From Pseudomonas fluorescens (lineage in GTDB: Bacteria > Pseudomonadota > Gammaproteobacteria > Pseudomonadales > Pseudomonadaceae), in contig NZ_CABVIX010000006.1 in the NCBI RefSeq assembly GCF_902498185.1, forward strand, positions 124,001 to 188,000: a stretch of DNA of 64,000 bases, read 5' to 3'. Position numbers and translations under genes: made by a program. The notes under the pieces are model-generated. The model saw only the letters and a program-made list of their open reading frames with translations, was not told the origin of the DNA and did no database searches. Positions 15,113-28,123 of this stretch are shown piece after piece (positions within the stretch are counted from its first letter, which is position 1; the number at the start of each line of letters is the position of its first letter).

Positions 15113-17383
15113 ATGTTAAACCGCGAGCTCGAAGTCACCCTCAATCTGGCCTTCAAGGAGGCCCGTTCGAAGCGTCATGAATTCATGACCGTCGAACACC
15201 TGTTGTTGGCACTCCTGGACAACGAAGCAGCCGCAACCGTTCTGCGCGCCTGTGGCGCCAACCTCGACAAGCTCAAGCATGACCTGCAAGAGTTTATCGA
15301 CTCCACTACGCCGCTGATCCCCGTCCATGACGAGGATCGCGAGACCCAGCCAACCCTGGGGTTCCAGCGCGTGCTGCAGCGTGCCGTGTTCCATGTGCAG
15401 AGCTCTGGCAAGCGTGAAGTGACCGGCGCCAATGTGCTGGTGGCGATCTTCAGCGAACAGGAAAGTCAGGCCGTGTTCCTGCTCAAGCAGCAGAGCGTGG
15501 CGCGCATCGACGTGGTCAACTACATCGCTCACGGTATCTCCAAGGTGCCTGGCCACGGCGACCATTCCGAAAACGACCAGGAAATGCAGGACGAGGAGGG
15601 CGGCGAAAGCGCTTCATCGAGCAATCCGCTGGATGCCTACGCCAGCAACCTGAACGAGCTGGCGCGCCAGGGGCGCATCGACCCGCTGGTCGGGCGTGAG
15701 CTTGAGGTCGAGCGTGTCGCGCAGATCCTTGCCCGGCGCCGCAAGAACAACCCGCTGCTGGTCGGCGAAGCCGGCGTCGGCAAGACAGCCATCGCCGAAG
15801 GCCTGGCCAAGCGTATCGTGGACGGCCAGGTCCCTGACCTGCTCGCCCAGAGCGTGGTCTACTCCCTCGATCTTGGTGCGTTGCTGGCGGGCACCAAATA
15901 CCGCGGCGACTTCGAGAAGCGCTTCAAGGCGCTGCTGGGCGAGCTGCGCAAGCGTCCCCAGGCGGTCCTGTTCATCGATGAGATTCATACCATCATCGGT
16001 GCCGGTGCGGCGTCTGGTGGGGTGATGGATGCTTCCAACCTGCTCAAGCCGCTGCTGTCTTCGGGTGATATCCGCTGCATTGGCTCAACCACCTTCCAGG
16101 AATTCCGCGGCATCTTCGAGAAGGATCGGGCCCTGGCTCGGCGCTTCCAGAAGGTCGACGTGTCCGAGCCGTCGGTGGAGGACACCATCGGCATCCTGCG
16201 TGGCCTCAAGGGGCGTTTCGAGTCCCATCACAACATCGAGTACAGCGACGAGGCCCTGCGGGCTGCCGCCGAGCTGGCTTCGCGGTATATCAATGACAGG
16301 CACATGCCGGACAAGGCCATTGATGTCATCGACGAAGCGGGCGCCTACCAGCGCTTGCAGCCGGAAGCGTCGCGGGTCAAGCGTATCGAGGTGCCTCAGG
16401 TCGAGGACATCGTTGCCAAGATCGCCCGTATTCCGCCCAAGCATGTCTCCAGTTCCGACAAGGAGCTGTTGCGTAACCTGGAGCGCGACCTGAAGTTGAC
16501 GGTGTTCGGCCAGGACGCTGCCATCGACTCGCTGGCCACCGCCATCAAGCTGTCCCGTGCCGGGCTCAAGGCGCCGGACAAGCCTGTGGGTTCGTTCCTG
16601 TTCGCAGGGCCTACCGGTGTCGGCAAGACCGAAGCCGCGCGCCAGCTGGCCAAGTCGCTTGGCGTCGAGTTGGTACGCTTCGACATGTCCGAGTACATGG
16701 AGCGCCATACCGTCTCGCGGCTTATTGGTGCCCCACCGGGCTACGTCGGGTTCGACCAGGGCGGACTGCTGACCGAAGCCATCACCAAGCAGCCGCACTG
16801 TGTACTGCTGCTCGATGAAATCGAGAAGGCTCACCCTGAAGTCTTTAACCTGCTGTTGCAGGTAATGGACCACGGGACGCTGACCGACAACAATGGACGC
16901 AAGGCGGACTTCCGCAACGTGATCCTGATCATGACCACCAACGCCGGTGCCGAAACCGCCGCGCGGGCCTCGATCGGCTTCACCCAGCAGGATCACACCT
17001 CCGATGCCATGGAAGTGATCAAGAAGAGCTTCACGCCGGAGTTCCGCAATCGCCTGGATACCATCATCCAGTTTGGCCGTCTCAGTCACGAGACGATCAA
17101 GAGCATCGTCGACAAGTTCCTCACCGAGCTTCAGGCGCAACTGGAAGACAAGCGCGTACAGCTTGAAGTCAGCGATGCGGCGCGCAGCTGGCTGGCAGCC
17201 GGCGGCTATGATGTGCAGATGGGCGCGCGGCCGATGGCGCGACTGATCCAGGACCGCATCAAGCGGCCGTTGGCCGAGGAGATCCTCTTCGGAGAGCTGT
17301 CCGAGCACGGCGGCGTGGTGCATGTGGACTTGCGCGACGAGGAACTGGTGTTCGACTACGAGACCACGGCGGAAATGGCGTAA
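15113..17383 (+). CDS. clpA: ATP-dependent Clp protease ATPase subunit ClpA
   Basis: A 756-residue AAA+ unfoldase with an N-terminal double Clp-N repeat (residues 1-140) and two ATPase modules: Walker A GEAGVGKT near 220 and GPTGVGKT near 502, with Walker B LFIDEIH and [10 protein letters not shown]. It partners the ClpP peptidase, encoded elsewhere, and ClpS just upstream. The spacing to clpS suggests an operon. The reverse-strand reading across its 3' half is a shadow. Confidence 0.98.
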   Translation: MLNRELEVTLNLAFKEARSKRHEFMTVEHLLLALLDNEAAATVLRACGANLDKLKHDLQEFIDSTTPLIPVHDEDRETQPTLGFQRVLQRAVFHVQSSGKREVTGANVLVAIFSEQESQAVFLLKQQSVARIDVVNYIAHGISKVPGHGDHSENDQEMQDEEGGESASSSNPLDAYASNLNELARQGRIDPLVGRELEVERVAQILARRRKNNPLLVGEAGVGKTAIAEGLAKRIVDGQVPDLLAQSVVYSLDLGALLAGTKYRGDFEKRFKALLGELRKRPQAVLFIDEIHTIIGAGAASGGVMDASNLLKPLLSSGDIRCIGSTTFQEFRGIFEKDRALARRFQKVDVSEPSVEDTIGILRGLKGRFESHHNIEYSDEALRAAAELASRYINDRHMPDKAIDVIDEAGAYQRLQPEASRVKRIEVPQVEDIVAKIARIPPKHVSSSDKELLRNLERDLKLTVFGQDAAIDSLATAIKLSRAGLKAPDKPVGSFLFAGPTGVGKTEAARQLAKSLGVELVRFDMSEYMERHTVSRLIGAPPGYVGFDQGGLLTEAITKQPHCVLLLDEIEKAHPEVFNLLLQVMDHGTLTDNNGRKADFRNVILIMTTNAGAETAARASIGFTQQDHTSDAMEVIKKSFTPEFRNRLDTIIQFGRLSHETIKSIVDKFLTELQAQLEDKRVQLEVSDAARSWLAAGGYDVQMGARPMARLIQDRIKRPLAEEILFGELSEHGGVVHVDLRDEELVFDYETTAEMA

Positions 17384-17386
17384 GGC

Positions 17387-17452
17387 TGAAGGGCCGCTTC
17401 GCGGCCCCGAACCACACCCACAAAAAAGCCCGGCGCATTGGCCGGGCTTTTT
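17387..17452. terminator. Two hairpins between convergent clpA and infA
   Basis: A first GGGCCGC-ttc-GCGGCCC hairpin follows the clpA stop. A second, AAAAAGCCCGGC-gcattg-GCCGGGCTTTTT (17423-17452), has A and T runs on both sides and would terminate transcription from either direction. Confidence 0.88.
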
Positions 17453-17464
17453 CATGGCTGGAGC

Positions 17465-17683
17465 TTAGCGGGCGCGGTAGGTGATGCGGCCCTTGCTCAG
17501 GTCGTAAGGCGTCAGTTCGACGCGGACCTTGTCGCCAGTGAGAATACGGATGTAGTTCTTGCGCATCTTGCCAGAGATATGCGCGGTTACGACGTGCCCG
17601 TTTTCCAACTCCACGCGGAACATGGTGTTGGGCAGGGTGTCGACGACAGTGCCTTCCATTTCGAAGCTGTCTTCTTTCGACAT
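17465..17683 (-). CDS. infA: Translation initiation factor IF-1
   Basis: A 72-residue S1/OB-fold protein starting [19 protein letters not shown] and ending in KGRITYRAR, the canonical IF-1 length and sequence. It binds the ribosomal A site and aids IF-2 and IF-3 in start selection. The longer in-frame upstream reading is not supported. The location between clpA and bpt/aat is the standard one in gamma-proteobacteria. Confidence 0.98.
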
Positions 17684-17785
17684 GCAGTAAAGCCCTCGGT
17701 GTCCAGTATGGCCCGACACAGGACTGTACCGGGCAAAAAAAGTGGCGTGAATTATGCCCGAAAATTGCCGTTCAAGCCAATGCTT

Positions 17786-18493
17786 TCAATTGAGGGTCAC
17801 CCAGCGCTGGTTGATCAGCAGCTCGATGGGGCGGTACTGGGTCTTGTAGTTCATTTTCTTGCAGTTCTTGATCCAGTAGCCCAGATACACCGCCTCCAGG
17901 TCTTGGCGTACCGCTTCGGTAATTTGCCAGAGGATCGCGAAGCGTCCGAGGCTGCGCCGTTCTTCGTCCGGCTCGTAGAACGTGTACACCGCCGACAGTC
18001 CGTTGGGTAGCAGGTCACTCACCGCGACCGCCAGCAGCCGCCCGTCAAGGCGGAACTCGTAGAACCAGCAGAAGGGCAGGTCGCGTACCAGGAAAGTGGC
18101 GAACTGGTCTCGGCTGGGCGGGTACATGTCGCCGTCGGCGTGACGCTGCTCGATGTAGCGCCGGTAAAGGTCGAAGTATTCTTCCTTGAAGACGGGGCGG
18201 GCAGGGGTGATGGTCAGGTCGCTGTTGCGCTTGAGGATCCGCCGCTGTTGACGGTTGGGAATGAAACGCGCAGCCGGGATGCGCGCGGGCACGCACGCGT
18301 TGCAGTGTTGGCAGTGGGGGCGATAGAGATGGTCGCCACTGCGCCGGAAGCCCATTTCCGAAAGGTCGGCATAGACATGCACATCCATCGGCTGGCTGGG
18401 ATCGAGAAACAGCGTGGTGGCCTGCTCCTCTGGCAGATAGCTGCAGGAATGGGGCTGAGTGGCATAGAACTTCAATCGCGCCAGCTCTGTCAT
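17786..18493 (-). CDS. bpt: Aspartate/glutamate leucyltransferase (arginyltransferase family)
   Basis: A 235-residue protein starting [20 protein letters not shown]; the 45-residue upstream extension is rejected. The N-terminal Cys-rich part with [14 protein letters not shown] (about residues 70-83) and the C-terminal GNAT-like domain ([20 protein letters not shown]) define the ATE/Bpt family. In bacteria these enzymes transfer leucine to proteins bearing N-terminal Asp or Glu, making them ClpS substrates. The gene lies 55 bases downstream of aat, probably in one operon. Confidence 0.93.
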   Translation of the reverse strand: MTELARLKFYATQPHSCSYLPEEQATTLFLDPSQPMDVHVYADLSEMGFRRSGDHLYRPHCQHCNACVPARIPAARFIPNRQQRRILKRNSDLTITPARPVFKEEYFDLYRRYIEQRHADGDMYPPSRDQFATFLVRDLPFCWFYEFRLDGRLLAVAVSDLLPNGLSAVYTFYEPDEERRSLGRFAILWQITEAVRQDLEAVYLGYWIKNCKKMNYKTQYRPIELLINQRWVTLN

Positions 18494-18548
18494 GATCAAC
18501 CCCTCGGAAAGACTTTGCATTAAGTGTATGCCAGCTGTGAAAACTCGC

Positions 18549-19229
18549 CTAGCGAACCCAGGTCGCCGTGCTGGGCTCGTCCAGAAAGCGCGCGAGGTAA
18601 TCGGCAAAGGCCGCGCGGCTGATGCCACGGGCCCCGAAGCTGTGCAAATGGTGAGTAGGCATCTGGCAGTCGATCAGTGCAAAGCCGGACTGGCGAAGAT
18701 GCTCGACCAGGGTCACGAAACCGACCTTCGATGCATTGTCGGCCCGGCTGAACATCGATTCGCCAAAGAAGAGCTTGCCCATGGCCAGCCCGTAGAGCCC
18801 GCCTACCAGTTCGTCGTCCTGGCGCACCTCCACCGAGTGGGCGATGCCGCGCTGGTGCAGGGTATGGTAGGCCGCCTGCATGCTGTCGGTGATCCAGGTG
18901 CCGTCAGCGTAATCCCGGGGCGCGGCGCACGCCTTGATGACCCCGGCGAAGTCGCTGTCGAAGCTCACCTGGTAACGCCCCTGGCGCAGCAGCTTGGCCA
19001 GTGACCGGGAAACGTGCAGCTCTTCGGGCAGCAGCACCGTGCGCGGGTCAGGCGACCACCAGAGGATCGGCTGGCCATTCTGGTACCAGGGGAAGCAGCC
19101 ATGGCGATAGGCCTGGACCAGGCGCTCGGCGCTCAGGTCGCCGCCAGCGGCGAGCAGTCCGTTTGGGTCGTGCAGCGCCTTCTCCAGCGGAGGAAAGGCC
19201 AGCGAGTCGCGGGTCAGCCAGGTGAGCAT
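18549..19229 (-). CDS. aat: Leucyl/phenylalanyl-tRNA-protein transferase
   Basis: A 226-residue protein from the ATG at 19229 ([19 protein letters not shown]); the upstream in-frame ATG at 19352 lies in an AT-richer leader and lacks family support. Family motifs include [25 protein letters not shown] and [18 protein letters not shown]. It adds Leu or Phe to proteins with N-terminal Lys or Arg, creating N-degrons read by ClpS. The bpt gene follows directly. Confidence 0.96.
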   Translation of the reverse strand: MLTWLTRDSLAFPPLEKALHDPNGLLAAGGDLSAERLVQAYRHGCFPWYQNGQPILWWSPDPRTVLLPEELHVSRSLAKLLRQGRYQVSFDSDFAGVIKACAAPRDYADGTWITDSMQAAYHTLHQRGIAHSVEVRQDDELVGGLYGLAMGKLFFGESMFSRADNASKVGFVTLVEHLRQSGFALIDCQMPTHHLHSFGARGISRAAFADYLARFLDEPSTATWVR

Positions 19230-19313
19230 GGTCGTTTGCGGTGGGGGAGGGAGGGGGCCAGCATGGCGCGAGCGGAAACCAAGGTCAACAATTGTGGTCC
19301 TACAGCTCAACAA

Positions 19314-19329
19314 CTGTGTAAAAACACAG
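19314..19329. promoter_or_regulatory. Predicted LexA (SOS) box between aat and ftsK
   Basis: CTGTGTAAAAACACAG is a perfect inverted repeat fitting CTGT-N8-ACAG. It lies in the 290-base gap between divergent aat and ftsK. ftsK (dinH) is a known SOS gene in E. coli, so ftsK is the likelier target although its start is 190 bases away; the box is 85 bases from the aat start. Confidence 0.6.
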
Positions 19330-19519
19330 CATAAGCCTTTGTCACAAAACACAATGCATGCTCAAATTGCACCTTCGTGAATTCGGCCCCGTCCTTAGCC
19401 TCCATCGGGCGTGCTGCCATGGCGGTGGACGGGCAGTAATGTTAAAAGTAGTGATTCGTTGACCGTTCACCTGGGTCGATCACTGCTGGACGCGCACCAC
19501 GCGCAGGAATAGACGCGTT

Positions 19520-21988
19520 TTGAAGAAATCCACCGCAACCCCGCCCCCATTGCCCGTGCCGCTCTGGCGCCAGCAGTTGCACTACCGCCTCAAGGAAGGC
19601 GCACTGATCGCCATCGGCGCCCTGTGCCTGTACCTGTGGATGGCCTTGCTGACCTACGACACGTCCGATCCCGGCTTCAGCCACACCAGCGCCGCCGAGC
19701 AGGTGCAGAACGCCGCCGGCCGCGCCGGAGCGTATTTCGCCGACATCCTCTTCATGGTCCTGGGCTTCTTCGCCTATATCTTCCCTTTGCTGCTGGCGAT
19801 CAAGACCTGGCAGATCTTCCGTGAGCGTCACCAGCCGTGGCAATGGAGCGGCTGGCTGTTCTCGTGGCGTCTGATCGGCCTGGTGTTTCTGGTGCTCTCG
19901 GGCGCGGCGCTTGCGCACATTCATTTCCATCCTCCGCAAAGCATGCCGTTTTCCGCCGGCGGTGCCCTGGGAGAGAGCCTGGGCGACCTGGCCAAGAGCT
20001 TGCTGAACGTACAGGGCAGCACCCTGGTGTTCATTGCCTTGTTCCTGTTTGGCCTGACCGTGTTCACCGATCTGTCGTGGTTCAAGGTGATGGACATGAC
20101 CGGCAAGATCACCCTCGACCTGCTCGAACTCGTGCAGGGCGCGGCCAGCCGCTGGTGGGCCGCGCGTGTCGAACGCAAGCGACTGGTGGCGCAGCTGCGC
20201 GAGGTTGACGACTATGAGGTTCCCGCCCCGGTGGCGGCCGAGAAGCGTGAGCAGGTCAAGCCTCGCGAGCGCATCACCGACCGCGACCCGCCCGTGGGCA
20301 AGCCCGTGAGCGAGCGGGTACAGCCGACAGTGCCAGCGGCAGCTCCCGCAGCGTCCATCCCCACCCCCACGCCCGCGCCAGTCTCGAGACCTGCGCCGGT
20401 GATCATGCCGTCCGCCGCCAGCGCCCCCGAGCCGGCCAAACGCCCGGCCAAGGAAAAACCCGCGCATCAGTTCGTCGACAGCGCGGTCCAGGGTACGCTG
20501 CCGCCGATCTCGATCCTCGACCCTGCAGAAGCCAAGAAGGTCAACTACTCGCCAGAATCCCTGGCTGGCGTGGGCAACCTGCTGGAGATCAAGCTCAAGG
20601 AGTTCGGCGTCGAAGTCTCGGTCGACTCCATCCATCCGGGGCCGGTGATTACCCGCTACGAGATCCAGCCAGCGGCTGGGGTCAAGGTCAGCCGGATCTC
20701 CAACCTGGCCAAGGACCTGGCGCGCTCGCTGGCCGTCACCAGCGTGCGGGTGGTCGAGGTCATCCCGGGCAAGACCACCGTGGGGATCGAGATCCCCAAC
20801 GAAGACCGCCAGATCGTGCGGTTCTCCGAGGTGCTGTCGTCGACCCAGTATGATGAAGCCAAGTCGCCGGTCACCATGGCGCTGGGTCATGACATCGGTG
20901 GCAAGCCGGTGATCACCGACCTTGCCAAGATGCCGCACCTGCTGGTTGCCGGTACTACCGGTTCCGGCAAATCGGTGGGGGTCAACGCGATGATCCTGTC
21001 GATCCTGTTCAAGGCAGGGCCTGAAGATGCCAAGCTGATCATGATCGACCCGAAGATGCTCGAGCTGTCGATCTATGAAGGCATTCCGCACCTGCTGTGC
21101 CCGGTGGTCACCGACATGAAGGACGCCGCCAATGCACTGCGCTGGAGCGTCGCCGAGATGGAACGGCGCTACAAGCTGATGGCGGCCATGGGCGTGCGTA
21201 ACCTGGCCGGCTTCAACCGCAAGATCAAGGACGCCGAAGAAGCCGGCGAGCCGATCTACGACCCGATGTTCAAGCGCGAAAGCATGGATGACGTGCCGCC
21301 GCTGCTGAACACGCTGCCGACCATCGTGGTGGTGGTCGACGAGTTCGCCGACATGATGATGATCGTCGGCAAGAAGGTCGAGGAACTGATCGCTCGTATC
21401 GCCCAGAAGGCGCGGGCCGCGGGTATCCACCTGATCCTCGCCACCCAGCGCCCGTCGGTCGACGTGATCACCGGCCTGATCAAGGCCAACATCCCGACCC
21501 GCATGGCGTTCCAGGTGTCGAGCAAGATCGACTCGCGGACCATCATCGACCAGGGTGGCGCCGAGCAGTTGCTCGGCCACGGCGACATGCTCTACATGCC
21601 GCCCGGCACCAGCCTGCCGATCCGCGTCCATGGCGCCTTCGTCTCCGATGAAGAAGTGCACCGCGTGGTCGAGGCCTGGAAACAGCGCGGCGCTCCGGAC
21701 TACAACGACGACATCCTCAGCGGTGTCGAGGAGGCCGGCAGTGGCTTCGATGGCGGCAGTGGTGGCGGCGACGGCGATGATCCGGAAGCCGATGCCCTGT
21801 ACGACGAAGCCGTGCAATTCGTGCTCGAAAGCCGTCGCGCCTCCATTTCCGCGGTTCAGCGCAAGCTCAAGATCGGCTACAACCGCGCCGCGCGGATGAT
21901 CGAGTCGATGGAGATGGCCGGCGTGGTCACCCCCATGAACAGCAACGGCTCGCGAGAAGTGATTGCCCCAGGCGGTCCACGCGATTGA
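19520..21988 (+). CDS. ftsK: DNA translocase FtsK
   Basis: An 822-residue protein. It has an N-terminal region with about four membrane segments (residues 25-190), a Pro/Ala-rich linker (about 240-310) and a RecA-like motor with Walker [11 protein letters not shown] near 485. The C-terminal winged-helix gamma domain ([28 protein letters not shown], in two parts) reads KOPS sequences. FtsK pumps chromosome DNA at the septum and activates XerCD at dif. The start is TTG with AGGA upstream. lolA follows closely. Confidence 0.97.
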   Translation: MKKSTATPPPLPVPLWRQQLHYRLKEGALIAIGALCLYLWMALLTYDTSDPGFSHTSAAEQVQNAAGRAGAYFADILFMVLGFFAYIFPLLLAIKTWQIFRERHQPWQWSGWLFSWRLIGLVFLVLSGAALAHIHFHPPQSMPFSAGGALGESLGDLAKSLLNVQGSTLVFIALFLFGLTVFTDLSWFKVMDMTGKITLDLLELVQGAASRWWAARVERKRLVAQLREVDDYEVPAPVAAEKREQVKPRERITDRDPPVGKPVSERVQPTVPAAAPAASIPTPTPAPVSRPAPVIMPSAASAPEPAKRPAKEKPAHQFVDSAVQGTLPPISILDPAEAKKVNYSPESLAGVGNLLEIKLKEFGVEVSVDSIHPGPVITRYEIQPAAGVKVSRISNLAKDLARSLAVTSVRVVEVIPGKTTVGIEIPNEDRQIVRFSEVLSSTQYDEAKSPVTMALGHDIGGKPVITDLAKMPHLLVAGTTGSGKSVGVNAMILSILFKAGPEDAKLIMIDPKMLELSIYEGIPHLLCPVVTDMKDAANALRWSVAEMERRYKLMAAMGVRNLAGFNRKIKDAEEAGEPIYDPMFKRESMDDVPPLLNTLPTIVVVVDEFADMMMIVGKKVEELIARIAQKARAAGIHLILATQRPSVDVITGLIKANIPTRMAFQVSSKIDSRTIIDQGGAEQLLGHGDMLYMPPGTSLPIRVHGAFVSDEEVHRVVEAWKQRGAPDYNDDILSGVEEAGSGFDGGSGGGDGDDPEADALYDEAVQFVLESRRASISAVQRKLKIGYNRAARMIESMEMAGVVTPMNSNGSREVIAPGGPRD

Positions 21989-22050
21989 TGATCAACCTGC
22001 CGGGCGCCGATGGCGGTGCCCCGCCCATTCACTGTTCAACGAGGATTTCC

Positions 22051-22674
22051 ATGCGCGCGATTCGCATGCTGTTGGTTTCTGCCCTGGTCATGGCGCCCCT
22101 GGCGGGCCATGCCGATGAAAAAGACGTGGCGCGCCTCACCCAGCTGCTGGAGAAGTCGCAGACCATCACCGCCCGTTTCTCGCAGCTGACCCTGGACGCC
22201 AGCGGCACCAGCCTGCAGGAAACCCAGGGGCAGATGTCGGTCAAGCGCCCAGGCCTGTTCTACTGGCACACCGATGCGCCCCAGGAGCAGGTCGTGGTGT
22301 CCGACGGCAAGAGGGTCACTCTGTGGGACCCGGACCTGGAACAGGCCACGGTCAAGAAGCTCGATGCCCGCCTCAACCAGACGCCGGCGCTGCTGCTGTC
22401 TGGCGACGTGTCGAAGATCAGCGAGAGCTTCGACATCACCTCCAAGGAGCAAGGCAACGTCATGGACTTCACCTTGAAGCCCAAGACCAAGGACACCTTG
22501 TTCGACTCCCTGCGGGTGTCGTTCCGCAGTGGCCTGATCAACGACATGCAGTTGATCGACAGCGTCGGTCAGCGCACCAACATCCTGTTCAACGGGGTCA
22601 AGGCCAATGAGGCCATCCCGGCGAGCCAGTTCCAGTTCAAGGTTCCGGAAGGCGCGGACGTCATCCAGGAATAA
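22051..22674 (+). CDS. lolA: Outer-membrane lipoprotein chaperone LolA
   Basis: A 207-residue periplasmic carrier that takes lipoproteins from LolCDE to LolB. The ATG at 22051 gives a clean signal peptide ([19 protein letters not shown], cleaved after GHA) and is preceded by GAGGA. An in-frame ATG 66 bases upstream would bury the signal peptide and is rejected. Mature features such as [16 protein letters not shown] are typical. It lies in the conserved ftsK-lolA-rarA string. Confidence 0.96.
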   Translation: MRAIRMLLVSALVMAPLAGHADEKDVARLTQLLEKSQTITARFSQLTLDASGTSLQETQGQMSVKRPGLFYWHTDAPQEQVVVSDGKRVTLWDPDLEQATVKKLDARLNQTPALLLSGDVSKISESFDITSKEQGNVMDFTLKPKTKDTLFDSLRVSFRSGLINDMQLIDSVGQRTNILFNGVKANEAIPASQFQFKVPEGADVIQE

Positions 22675-22692
22675 GAGATCAGAGAGCCAGCC

Positions 22693-24014
22693 ATGGACCT
22701 GTTTCGAAGCGAGCCTGTAGCCCAGCCCCTGGCCGCGCGATTGCGCCCGGCCAACCTGGACGAGTACGTCGGCCAGGAGCACTTGCTGGCGCGTGGCAAG
22801 CCGCTGCGTGAAGCGCTGGAGCAGGGCGCGCTGCACTCGATGATCTTCTGGGGACCACCCGGGGTCGGCAAGACGACGCTGGCACGGCTGTTGGCGCAGT
22901 TCTGCGATGCGCACTTCGAGACGGTCTCGGCCGTGCTGGCAGGGGTGAAGGAGATACGTCAGGCGGTGGAGGTGGCCAGGCAGCAGGCCGGGCAATATGG
23001 CCGGCGCACCATCCTGTTCGTCGACGAAGTGCACCGCTTCAACAAGTCGCAACAGGATGCCTTCCTGCCGTTCGTCGAAGACGGCACGCTGATATTCATC
23101 GGGGCCACCACCGAGAACCCCTCGTTCGAACTCAACAACGCCTTGCTTTCGCGGGCGCGGGTCTACGTGCTCAAGAGCCTGGACGAGGCCGCCCTGCGCA
23201 AGCTGGTCGAGCGCGCCCTGACCGAGGAGCGTGGCCTGGGCAAGCGCCAGCTGCGGATCGGTGACGACGCCTTCAAGATGCTCATGGCAGCCGCCGATGG
23301 TGATGGCCGGCGTATTCTCAATTTCCTCGAGAATGCCTCCGACCTGGCCGAGGATGGTGGGGAGATCGGCGTCGAGCTGCTGCAAAGCCTCCTCGGCGAC
23401 AGTCGCCGGCGCTTCGACAAGGGCGGCGAGGCCTTCTACGATCAGATTTCTGCGCTGCACAAGTCGGTGCGCGGCTCCAACCCCGACGGCGCGCTGTATT
23501 GGTACGCACGCATGATCGATGGCGGCTGCGACCCTCTGTACATCGCCCGGCGCGTGGTGCGCATGGCCAGCGAGGACATCGGCAACGCCGATCCCCGGGC
23601 TCTGAGCCTGTGCCTGTCGGCCTGGGACGTGCAGGAGCGCCTTGGCAGCCCCGAAGGCGAGCTGGCGGTGGCCCAGGCCATCGTCTATCTGGCCTGCGCG
23701 CCAAAGAGCAACGCGGTGTACATGGGCTTCAAGACCGCGATGCGTGAAGCCGCCGCGCACGGCTCGCTGGAAGTGCCGCTGCACCTGCGCAATGCACCGA
23801 CCAAGCTGATGAAACAGCTGGGCTATGGCGAGCAGTATCGCTATGCCCATGACGAGCCGGACGCCTACGCCGCCGGCGAAGACTATTTCCCGGACCAGCT
23901 CGAACCGCGCCCGTACTACCAACCGGTGCCGCGCGGCCTTGAGCTGAAGATCGGCGAGAAGCTGCGTCACCTGGCCGAGCTGGACCGCACCAGCCCCATA
24001 CGGCGACGAAAACC

Positions 24015-24018
<4 letters not shown>
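22693..24018 (+). CDS. rarA: Replication-associated recombination protein A (MgsA)
   Basis: A 441-residue AAA+ ATPase of the clamp-loader-like RarA/MgsA/WRNIP1 family. Walker A is GPPGVGKTT near residue 57, Walker B and sensor [16 protein letters not shown] near 110, sensor [13 protein letters not shown] near 137. It acts at stalled replication forks. It starts 18 bases after lolA and overlaps crcB by four bases (ATGA), so the three are likely one transcript. Confidence 0.96.
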
Positions 24019-25687
<1,669 letters not shown>

Positions 25688-27082
25688 ATGGACTACCTGC
25701 CGCTGTTCCACAAGCTGCAGGGCAGCCGCGTGCTGATTGTCGGCGGTGGTGAGATCGCCCTGCGCAAGGCGCGCTTGCTGGCTGACGCCGGCGCCGCGCT
25801 GCGCGTGGTCGCGCCTGAGGTCGAGGGCCAACTCTCGGCGCTGGCCCGTGAGGGCGGAGGCGAGGTGCGGGTACGCGGCTACCAGCTGCAGGACCTGGAC
25901 GGGTGTCGGCTGGTGATTGCCGCCACCGATGACCCGGCACTGAACGCCCAGGTCTCCGCCGAAGCCCAGCAGCGCAGCCTGCCGGTCAATGTGGTGGATG
26001 CCCCCGCGCTGTGCACGGTGATCTTCCCGGCCATCGTCGACCGTTCGCCCCTGGTGGTCGCGGTGTCCAGCGGCGGCGATGCGCCGGTGCTGGCCCGCTT
26101 GATCCGTGCCAAGCTCGAGGCCTGGATTCCATCGGCCTATGGCGAACTGGCCGGCCTGGCCGCGCGGTTCCGCCACAAGGTCAAGGAGCTTTACCCCGAC
26201 GTCAACCAGCGCCGCGGTTTCTGGGAAGACGTGTTCCAGGGCCCGATCGCCGAACGCCAGCTGGCCGGGCAGGGCGCCGAAGCCGAACGCCTGCTGCAGG
26301 CCAAGGTCGATGGCGCGCCTGCCCAGCAAGGTGGCGAGGTGTACCTGGTCGGTGCCGGCCCGGGCGATCCGGATCTGCTCACCTTCCGCGCCCTGCGCCT
26401 GATGCAGCAGGCCGACGTGGTGCTCTACGACCGCTTGGTCGCCCCGGCGATCATCGAGATGTGCCGGCGCGATGCCGAACGGATCTACGTCGGCAAGCGC
26501 CGCTCGGACCACGCCGTGCCTCAGGAACAGATCAACCGCCTGCTGGTGGATCTCGCCCGTCAGGGCAAGCGTGTGCTGCGCCTCAAGGGTGGCGACCCGT
26601 TCATCTTCGGCCGTGGCGGTGAAGAGATCGAAGAGCTGGCCGAGGAGGGAATTCCATTCCAGGTCGTGCCCGGGATTACCGCGGCCAGCGGCTGCTCCGC
26701 CTATGGCGGCATCCCGCTGACCCACCGCGACTATGCCCAGTCCGTGCGTTTCGTGACGGGCCATCTGAAGGATGGCACCAGCAACCTGCCTTGGCATGAC
26801 CTGGTCGCACCTGCCCAGACTTTGGTGTTCTACATGGGCCTGGTCGGCTTGCCGACCATCTGCGCCGAACTCATTCGCCACGGCCGCGCCGCCAGCACCC
26901 CGGCAGCGCTGGTACAACAAGGCACCACCCGCAACCAGCGGGTATTCACCGGCACCCTGGCCGACCTGCCCGACCTGGTGGGTCGCCACGAGGTGCATGC
27001 GCCGACGTTGGTGATCGTTGGTGAAGTGGTGCAGTTGCGCGAGAAGCTGGCGTGGTTTGAGGGGAGCCAGGGGGAGGTGTAG
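25688..27082 (+). CDS. cysG: Siroheme synthase (trifunctional CysG)
   Basis: A 464-residue fusion. The N-terminal precorrin-2 dehydrogenase/ferrochelatase (about 1-200) has the NAD-binding GGGEIALRK loop near residue 18. The C-terminal uroporphyrinogen-III methyltransferase (about 215-460) has [15 protein letters not shown] and [13 protein letters not shown]. It makes siroheme for sulfite and nitrite reductases from uroporphyrinogen III. Its ATG immediately follows the serS stop, so translation is probably coupled. Confidence 0.97.
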   Translation: MDYLPLFHKLQGSRVLIVGGGEIALRKARLLADAGAALRVVAPEVEGQLSALAREGGGEVRVRGYQLQDLDGCRLVIAATDDPALNAQVSAEAQQRSLPVNVVDAPALCTVIFPAIVDRSPLVVAVSSGGDAPVLARLIRAKLEAWIPSAYGELAGLAARFRHKVKELYPDVNQRRGFWEDVFQGPIAERQLAGQGAEAERLLQAKVDGAPAQQGGEVYLVGAGPGDPDLLTFRALRLMQQADVVLYDRLVAPAIIEMCRRDAERIYVGKRRSDHAVPQEQINRLLVDLARQGKRVLRLKGGDPFIFGRGGEEIEELAEEGIPFQVVPGITAASGCSAYGGIPLTHRDYAQSVRFVTGHLKDGTSNLPWHDLVAPAQTLVFYMGLVGLPTICAELIRHGRAASTPAALVQQGTTRNQRVFTGTLADLPDLVGRHEVHAPTLVIVGEVVQLREKLAWFEGSQGEV

Positions 27083-27126
27083 TTTTTACGGGGGCTTGTC
27101 TTGGGCTGTGAAGCGCCCGTGAGATA

Positions 27127-27195
27127 GAGCGCCGCCTGTGCGGCGCATCGCGGGCAAGCCCGCTCCTGCGGCGATGCGCCGCAGGGGCGGCGCTC
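27127..27195. repeat. REP-type repeat (paired hairpins)
   Basis: GCGCCGC-ctgt-GCGGCGC (27129-27146) is followed by GCGGGC-aa-GCCCGC (27150-27163), the two-part form of P. putida-group REP elements. A third inverted repeat, CTGCGGCG-atg-CGCCGCAG, follows. It lies in the gap after cysG. Confidence 0.75.
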
Positions 27196-27244
27196 GATTT
27201 GATGAACACCACATATCTACTGCGAACCCCTTCTCGAGTAAGCC

Positions 27245-28123
27245 ATGAGTTCCAGCACGCCGCTGTCCGGAGTCAACCAACCCCTGCGCGGCATCGCGCT
27301 GGTGGTAATGGCCACTTTCCTGTTTGCCAGCCACGATGCGTTGTCGAAGTTTCTCGGCGGCATCTACCCGGTGGTCATGGTGGTCTGGGCACGCTACGTG
27401 GTTCACACCCTGCTGATGGCCGGAATCTTTCTCCCCAGAGCCGGCCTGCACGTGCTGCGTACCAAACGCCCTGGCCTTCAGCTGGTCCGCGCCCTGAGCC
27501 TGCTCAGCACCAGTCTGCTGTTCACCTCAGGCCTGCAATACCTGCCGCTGGCCGAGGCCACGGCGGTCAACTTCCTGGCCCCGGTGCTGGTCACGGCGCT
27601 GTCGGTGCCGCTGCTCAAGGAGCACGTTACGGTCGGACAGTGGGTTGCAGTGGTGCTGGGTTTCGCCGGTGTACTGGTGGTGGTGCACCCGGGTGGCGAG
27701 CTGTTCACCCCGGCGATCCTGTTTCCATTTGGTTCGGCCATGGGGTTCTGCATCTACCAGATCCTGACCCGCAAGCTGGCGGCCCACGACAGCCCTACCA
27801 CCAGCAACTTTCTCGCCGGGCTGTGCAACACCGTGGTAATGACCGCGCTGGTGCCATTCTTCTGGCAGTTGCCGAGCCTGCAGCATGGACTGCTGATGCT
27901 GGCCCTGGGTGGCTGCGGGATGACTGCCCACCTGCTGCTCACCCAGGCCTTCCGCTTTGCAGCGCCAGCGTTGCTGGCGCCGTTCGGCTATTGCCAGATT
28001 GTCTTTGCCGGGCTGCTCGGACTGCTGATCTTCGCACAGGTACCGGACAACACCAGCCTGATCGGCATCGCCATCATCTGCCTGAGCGGGCTGGGCGCGG
28101 CGTGGATGCAGCGGGGCAAGTGA
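27245..28123 (+). CDS. DMT superfamily (EamA) transporter
   Basis: A 292-residue inner-membrane protein with ten predicted helices arranged as two EamA repeats (about 15-145 and 155-290). The substrate is unknown; the family includes amino-acid and metabolite exporters. The ATG at 27245 follows a Shine-Dalgarno-like GAGTAAG. Its last 50 bases overlap the 3' end of the convergent MHS permease. Confidence 0.88.
   Translation: MSSSTPLSGVNQPLRGIALVVMATFLFASHDALSKFLGGIYPVVMVVWARYVVHTLLMAGIFLPRAGLHVLRTKRPGLQLVRALSLLSTSLLFTSGLQYLPLAEATAVNFLAPVLVTALSVPLLKEHVTVGQWVAVVLGFAGVLVVVHPGGELFTPAILFPFGSAMGFCIYQILTRKLAAHDSPTTSNFLAGLCNTVVMTALVPFFWQLPSLQHGLLMLALGGCGMTAHLLLTQAFRFAAPALLAPFGYCQIVFAGLLGLLIFAQVPDNTSLIGIAIICLSGLGAAWMQRGK

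Noticed and set aside
19442..21817. 791-codon open frame opposite ftsK
   Set aside because: Antisense shadow rich in His, Arg and Gly with no domain; ftsK is unmistakable on the other strand.
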